From contig NW_022145605.1 in the NCBI RefSeq assembly GCF_000002235.5, forward strand, positions 33,625,266 to 33,689,265: DNA of 64,000 nt, written 5' to 3'. Both the position numbers and the translations under genes were made by a program. The number at the start of each line of letters is the position of its first letter. Within the stretch, counting starts at the first letter, position 1. Origin of the DNA: Strongylocentrotus purpuratus. Taxonomy: Eukaryota; Echinodermata; Echinoidea; Camarodonta; Strongylocentrotidae. Of the stretch, positions 61,401-64,000 are shown piece after piece. The notes beneath the pieces are model-generated. The model was not told the DNA's origin, ran no database searches, and saw only the letters and a list, made by a program, of their open reading frames with translations.

Positions 61401-62343
61401 CTTTTATGACAAATCATTTGGTTCAATCATTTAGGGTTTTTGTTAACTGAAAATCTTGTTATATTTCTTACTACTACACGATCGCAAATACTTTCGAAAT
61501 ATCAACCTAAAGTATAGGCGAGGGTCCAGGGGGGCCGAGTGTGCCCCCCCCCCTCACCCAACTGAGCGAAATATCGGCCGGCACGATTTCAGCATAATAA
61601 ACTTCAAACTGATTTCAAATTTGGGCCTGCCCCCCCCCCCTAAGAAATCCATGATCTGCGCCTGAACTAAAGTATATAGAAATGTCAATAGCATAGCCCT
61701 GCCCATCACCTATCGAAAATGTGGGAAAATTACAGCGATCTATTACGTATTCCGAATATGATTTCTTTGGGGTTATAGAATGGGGGCATTGGTGGTGATG
61801 TATTGAGATAATTCTTCGGAAGTCTGTGCGACGGCGTTTGAGCCATACATGCAATCATGCCCTCACTCCGTATTTTATTCATTTCCGTCATTATTATTAT
61901 TTTGTTTAAATAAACAAATATATATTTACAATCATAAATATACATTTATTAAAAAAAAGGAAGACCGAGGGATGGCCCTACTCGGTGTTGTTAACATAAC
62001 AATGCTGTTTTACTGAGGTGTCCCTAGCCTTTAGACATAGAAAACATGAAAATAGATAGTACAGAAGTAAGGAAAACTTACAAAATAAGAACTTACAATA
62101 ATGATAAGAGTAAATTTGAGTAAAACAAGAAACAGGAGAGAAATATTTACGACATTATTCTTGTAGAAAATAGAGCCGTAATTTATTCAGCTATTGTTTT
62201 CCTATAATCCTGTTTTTGTTTTGTTTTTCTACCAGTCTGTCATGTTCGTGCGTTTCCACGATTCCAACATTTGCATCGGCCTCGTGATCGAAGACGACTT
62301 CGCCCACCGAGTACGCGATTACGTCGAGGAGAACGGCCAAAAT
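58216..62343 (+). CDS. BRICHOS-domain-like type II membrane protein, partial (3 internal exons)
   Basis: Exons 58216-58428, 59359-59508 and 62236-62343 are all phase 0 and join to 157 residues. The first has a Pro-rich cytoplasmic stretch (YLPPPFPGPPRFYHG) and a membrane segment, SSLVAAVLTAAVLASGLIAA plus AIIF. The second and third give AFDYDRQSNTFLID, NITESSNAATIAVDINR and MFVRFHDSNICIGLVI. The order of a TM anchor, a linker and a beta-rich block ending in a single Cys matches BRICHOS proteins (ITM2, tenomodulin/chondromodulin), which chaperone their own C-terminal segment in the secretory pathway. The start exon is not found and the second BRICHOS cysteine must lie beyond the window. The family call rests on pattern only. 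Confidence 0.6.
58447..58520 (+). mobile_element. hAT-like left terminus in intron
   Basis: CAGTGGCGTAGCTACGGGG begins 18 bp after the exon donor. No right end found. Confidence 0.4.
58530..58632. repeat. GA/GATA simple repeat
   Basis: Impure GAGAAAGATAGAGA run. The minus-strand frame over it is low-complexity Ser/Leu. Confidence 0.85.
58725..59235 (+). repeat. Dispersed repeat, second copy of 8735-9260
   Basis: Aligns along its length with the 8.7-9.3-kb copy and ends at a short GA run. Lies in the intron between the first two BRICHOS-like exons. Confidence 0.75.
59359..59508 (+). CDS. BRICHOS-like gene exon (N-terminal part of the domain)
   Basis: 50 codons, VKRADLTNEKGDHLTEAFDY to ATIAVDINR, with one sequon (NIT). 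The acceptor is AAATCAG and the donor GTAAGT. Confidence 0.75.
59655..59760 (+). repeat. Short palindromic unit, two copies
   Basis: TTGCAATGACGATCTTCGTC with ATTGC, and again TTGCAATGACGAATATCGTC with ATTGC, 68 bp apart. Each is self-complementary. Both lie in an intron. Confidence 0.7.
59910..60560 (+). repeat. Diverged duplication, period about 480 bp
   Basis: CAGGCGCCATTTTGTCCGTT and the surrounding ATCAAGGT...TCATGCATAA / TCATGAGTGA context occur near 59973 and 60456. Confidence 0.65.
60561..60985. other. No gene recognised
   Basis: Intron of the BRICHOS-like gene. AT-rich, with no feature seen. Confidence 0.5.
60990..61140. mobile_element. Foldback MITE, copy 2
   Basis: Diverged relative of 26402-26548 (CATATTTCATAAGACTGTTT, ATCAATAACAACTGCCA, GATTTCAGTAGCTTATAACA). 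Confidence 0.75.
61515..61666. mobile_element. Small hAT-like MITE with 8-bp target duplication
   Basis: CTAAAGTA flanks both sides (61507-61514 and 61667-61674). The ends are AGGCGAGGGTCCAGG and, on the other strand, CAGGCGCAGATC, followed by G-rich runs. 152 bp, noncoding. Confidence 0.7.
61690..62230. other. No gene recognised
   Basis: Intron sequence before the third BRICHOS-like exon. Confidence 0.45.
62236..62343 (+). CDS. BRICHOS-like gene exon (middle of the domain)
   Basis: 36 codons, SVMFVRFHDSNICIGLVIED to ENGQN. The acceptor is CTACCAG and the donor GTGAGA. The lone Cys would pair with one in the missing next exon. Confidence 0.75.
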
Positions 62344-62490
62344 GTGAGAAATTCATGTTAATATGCTTACCTCAAAACATGTTTTCTAGCAGAAGCAAAT
62401 GATGATTACCGAATCGTGTAGGCCTACATTGATAACTTCATAGTTATAGCTTTACATCCACCAAGCAAAAGGAAGCAAGAAAAAGAATAA

Positions 62491-62791
62491 GGCGAGGCGT
62501 CAAAAATATCGATACCAGCAGGCTGCCGCCTCACGTATTGGCGCATCGAGGCTGCAATTACGGCCGAAGCCTGGCTGGGGCAATTATTTTTCACTTATTA
62601 GACCAGCCGGCTTGCGCCAGGCTGGGATCTGAGGCTCGGTTTCCATTCGAAAGGCGGCAGCCGGCGCATGCTTTTGAATGCCATTTCCTACCGCCAGCGG
62701 TAGCCGGCTGAGCTAATTTAAAAAATGCAGCCAGGACGCACAAGTGCAGTTAGCTGCCGCTGGTTGGTATATTTATTTTTGACGCCTCGCC
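62491..62791. mobile_element. PIF/Harbinger-like MITE
   Basis: The ends GGCGAGGCGTCAAAAATA and its complement enclose 301 bp and are flanked by TAA (62488-62490, 62792-62794), the 3-bp TWA duplication typical of PIF/Harbinger. The interior has several GCCGGCT/AGCCGGC inverted motifs and no coding sequence. Confidence 0.85.
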
Positions 62792-63067
62792 TAAGTAAAT
62801 AGAGAGAAAGAGAGAGGGAGGAAAAAAAAGATACCGGCAAAAATGTTCAGTAGATTTTTGCTAGGCCTTCAAATAAAGACAGGAATGGGGGGGGGGGGGG
62901 AGCTCCACCTACAGCCGGATACCCCACATATTGTGTTATGGAGTTTATTATTAGCATATTACATAGGATAAGTGCGGCTATTAAACTCATATTTTAAAAA
63001 GCTGTTTCAATATTATTCTCATTATTATTGTTTTTATCATTTTTATTAATATTATTACTTTTGTTAA

Positions 63068-63270
63068 ATATTCAAGTTCAAGTTTCAAGTTTCAAGTTTA
63101 ATATTATACATGATATCAATATTATTATAACAAGTCAACGCAAAGCGTGAGCATCCCCTGGCAGGGTACAAATGGCCTATATACGTCAGAACAAGTTACC
63201 TCCAATTAACTATACTATTAACTTACTAGCAAGGAAGCTAACCACATTTTCACATATATAATTAGGTTTT
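63068..63270 (-). mobile_element. LINE-like 3' end with (AAACTTG)n tail
   Basis: The plus strand reads TTCAAGTTTCAAGTTTCAAG then TTTAATATTATACATG, the form seen at other minus-strand LINE ends. The body is not recognised. Confidence 0.4.
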
Positions 63271-63662
63271 TTGCATATTTAATGAGCTATGACCTTTCAC
63301 CTGACCTACATACTCAGAAATCGAACTTAGGCTGAACATGCATTTTGATACCATGTACCTATATATTAAATTTCATTAAAATTCGTCAAACATTACTCAA
63401 GTTATCGAATGGAAACCAGATTCGCATATTTAATGAGCTATGACCTTTAACCTACATACTCCGAAATCGAAATTAGGCTGTGTTTTGATACTATGTAGGC
63501 TACTATGTAGGCTACCTTCATATCAAATTTCATTAAAATCCGTCATACATTACTGAAGTTATCGATCGGAAACCAAATTTGTTACGAACGGACGCACGCA
63601 CGCACTGAAGGACGGACGGCAGCGTTACTATATCCCCTCCGACTTCGTCGGCGAGGGGATAA
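63270..63662. repeat. Tandem pair plus terminal hairpin of a dispersed repeat
   Basis: GCATATTTAATGAGCTATGA and CATTAAAATTCGTCA/CATTAAAATCCGTCA occur twice about 150 bp apart. They are followed by GGACGCACGCACGCAC and the hairpin TATCCCCTCCGAC-TTC-GTCGGCGAGGGGATA at 63631-63661. Confidence 0.7.
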
Positions 63663-64000
63663 TTATCAGCATCATCATTAGGAGTATTATTATTATAATC
63701 GTCAGCATAATCGTCATCATCATCATGGAGACGCTACGCCGCATAAATCAATGATACATAGCCGCCCGGGCAATATCGAATTCCCTGGCTTTGAATCAAA
63801 TAAATATTCACACAGAGTTTGCATTCAAAGTAGCAGTGGAAAAAGCTGTTCTCTCAAAATTCTGTTTAGTAATGAATGATTATGTCTGCTTATTTAGCAA
63901 TGATATGTGTAATAATCTGCTTCTCCTTCTCACTTCACCCCCCTCTCTCTCTCTCTATCTCCCTCTCTCTTTCTTCAGTCTCTACCTATCATTCTTCTCT
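63663..64000. other. No gene recognised; simple repeats
   Basis: ATT/ATC-rich runs and a CT-rich tract near 63942-63975 at the window edge. Confidence 0.5.

Noticed and set aside
1-64000. LTR retroelement or other virus-like element
   Set aside because: No long direct terminal repeats, protease, integrase or capsid-like motifs were noticed. All reverse transcriptase pieces are LINE-type.

Overview
The window looks like echinoid (sea urchin) genomic DNA. Supporting signs are several intron-rich animal genes spread thinly through repeat-dense, AT-rich sequence, very long G/C homopolymer runs, many non-autonomous DNA transposons, CR1/L2-type LINE pieces, tRNA-derived SINEs, and two 15-bp minisatellite arrays facing each other like the inverted termini of sea urchin TU foldback elements. 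The species cannot be fixed from sequence reading alone.

Host genes, left to right: (1) a single-exon beta-1,3-glycosyltransferase (GT31, 382 aa) at 12299-13447 on the minus strand. (2) A six-exon serine racemase-like PLP enzyme on the plus strand, 23546-31544. I joined the exons to an uninterrupted 326-aa protein; intron 1 has a GC donor and intron 4 carries a LINE. (3) A seven-exon MND1 (meiotic recombination partner of HOP2) on the plus strand, 34779-44050, joined to a 205-aa protein. Its first exon contributes only the start codon, and exon 6 is preceded by two decayed copies of itself. (4) A TRIM-type RING/B-box/coiled-coil protein with a C-terminal propeller-like region (606 aa) on the minus strand, 49245-51065. 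(5) Three exons of a type II membrane protein with a BRICHOS-like domain on the plus strand, 58216-62343, with both ends missing. These genes do not form a pathway; they are ordinary neighbours.

Layout: 0-1.8 kb has hAT-like ends around a ~115-bp degenerate tandem repeat. 2-5 kb has a CTAG-rich tract with a near-perfect hairpin and a LINE scrap. 8-9.7 kb holds nested MITEs and a foldback element. 10.2-11.4 kb is an inverted-repeat element built of CAATTG motifs. 14.9-19.1 kb is a candidate TU-like foldback composite. 19.3-22 kb holds LINE 3' ends. 23.5-33.4 kb is the serine racemase gene with its inserted repeats, followed by a LINE/SINE pair. 34.8-44.3 kb is MND1, with foldback, LINE and MITE insertions in its introns. 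44.4-49.2 kb is mostly repeats. 51-58 kb is repeat-rich, with a six-copy tandem repeat and a 740-bp direct duplication of a LINE endonuclease piece. 58-64 kb holds the BRICHOS-like exons, a PIF/Harbinger-type MITE and repeats.

Most other open frames are products of simple repeats or antisense shadows. No virus-like (LTR, Polinton) element was recognised. All alignments were made by eye.
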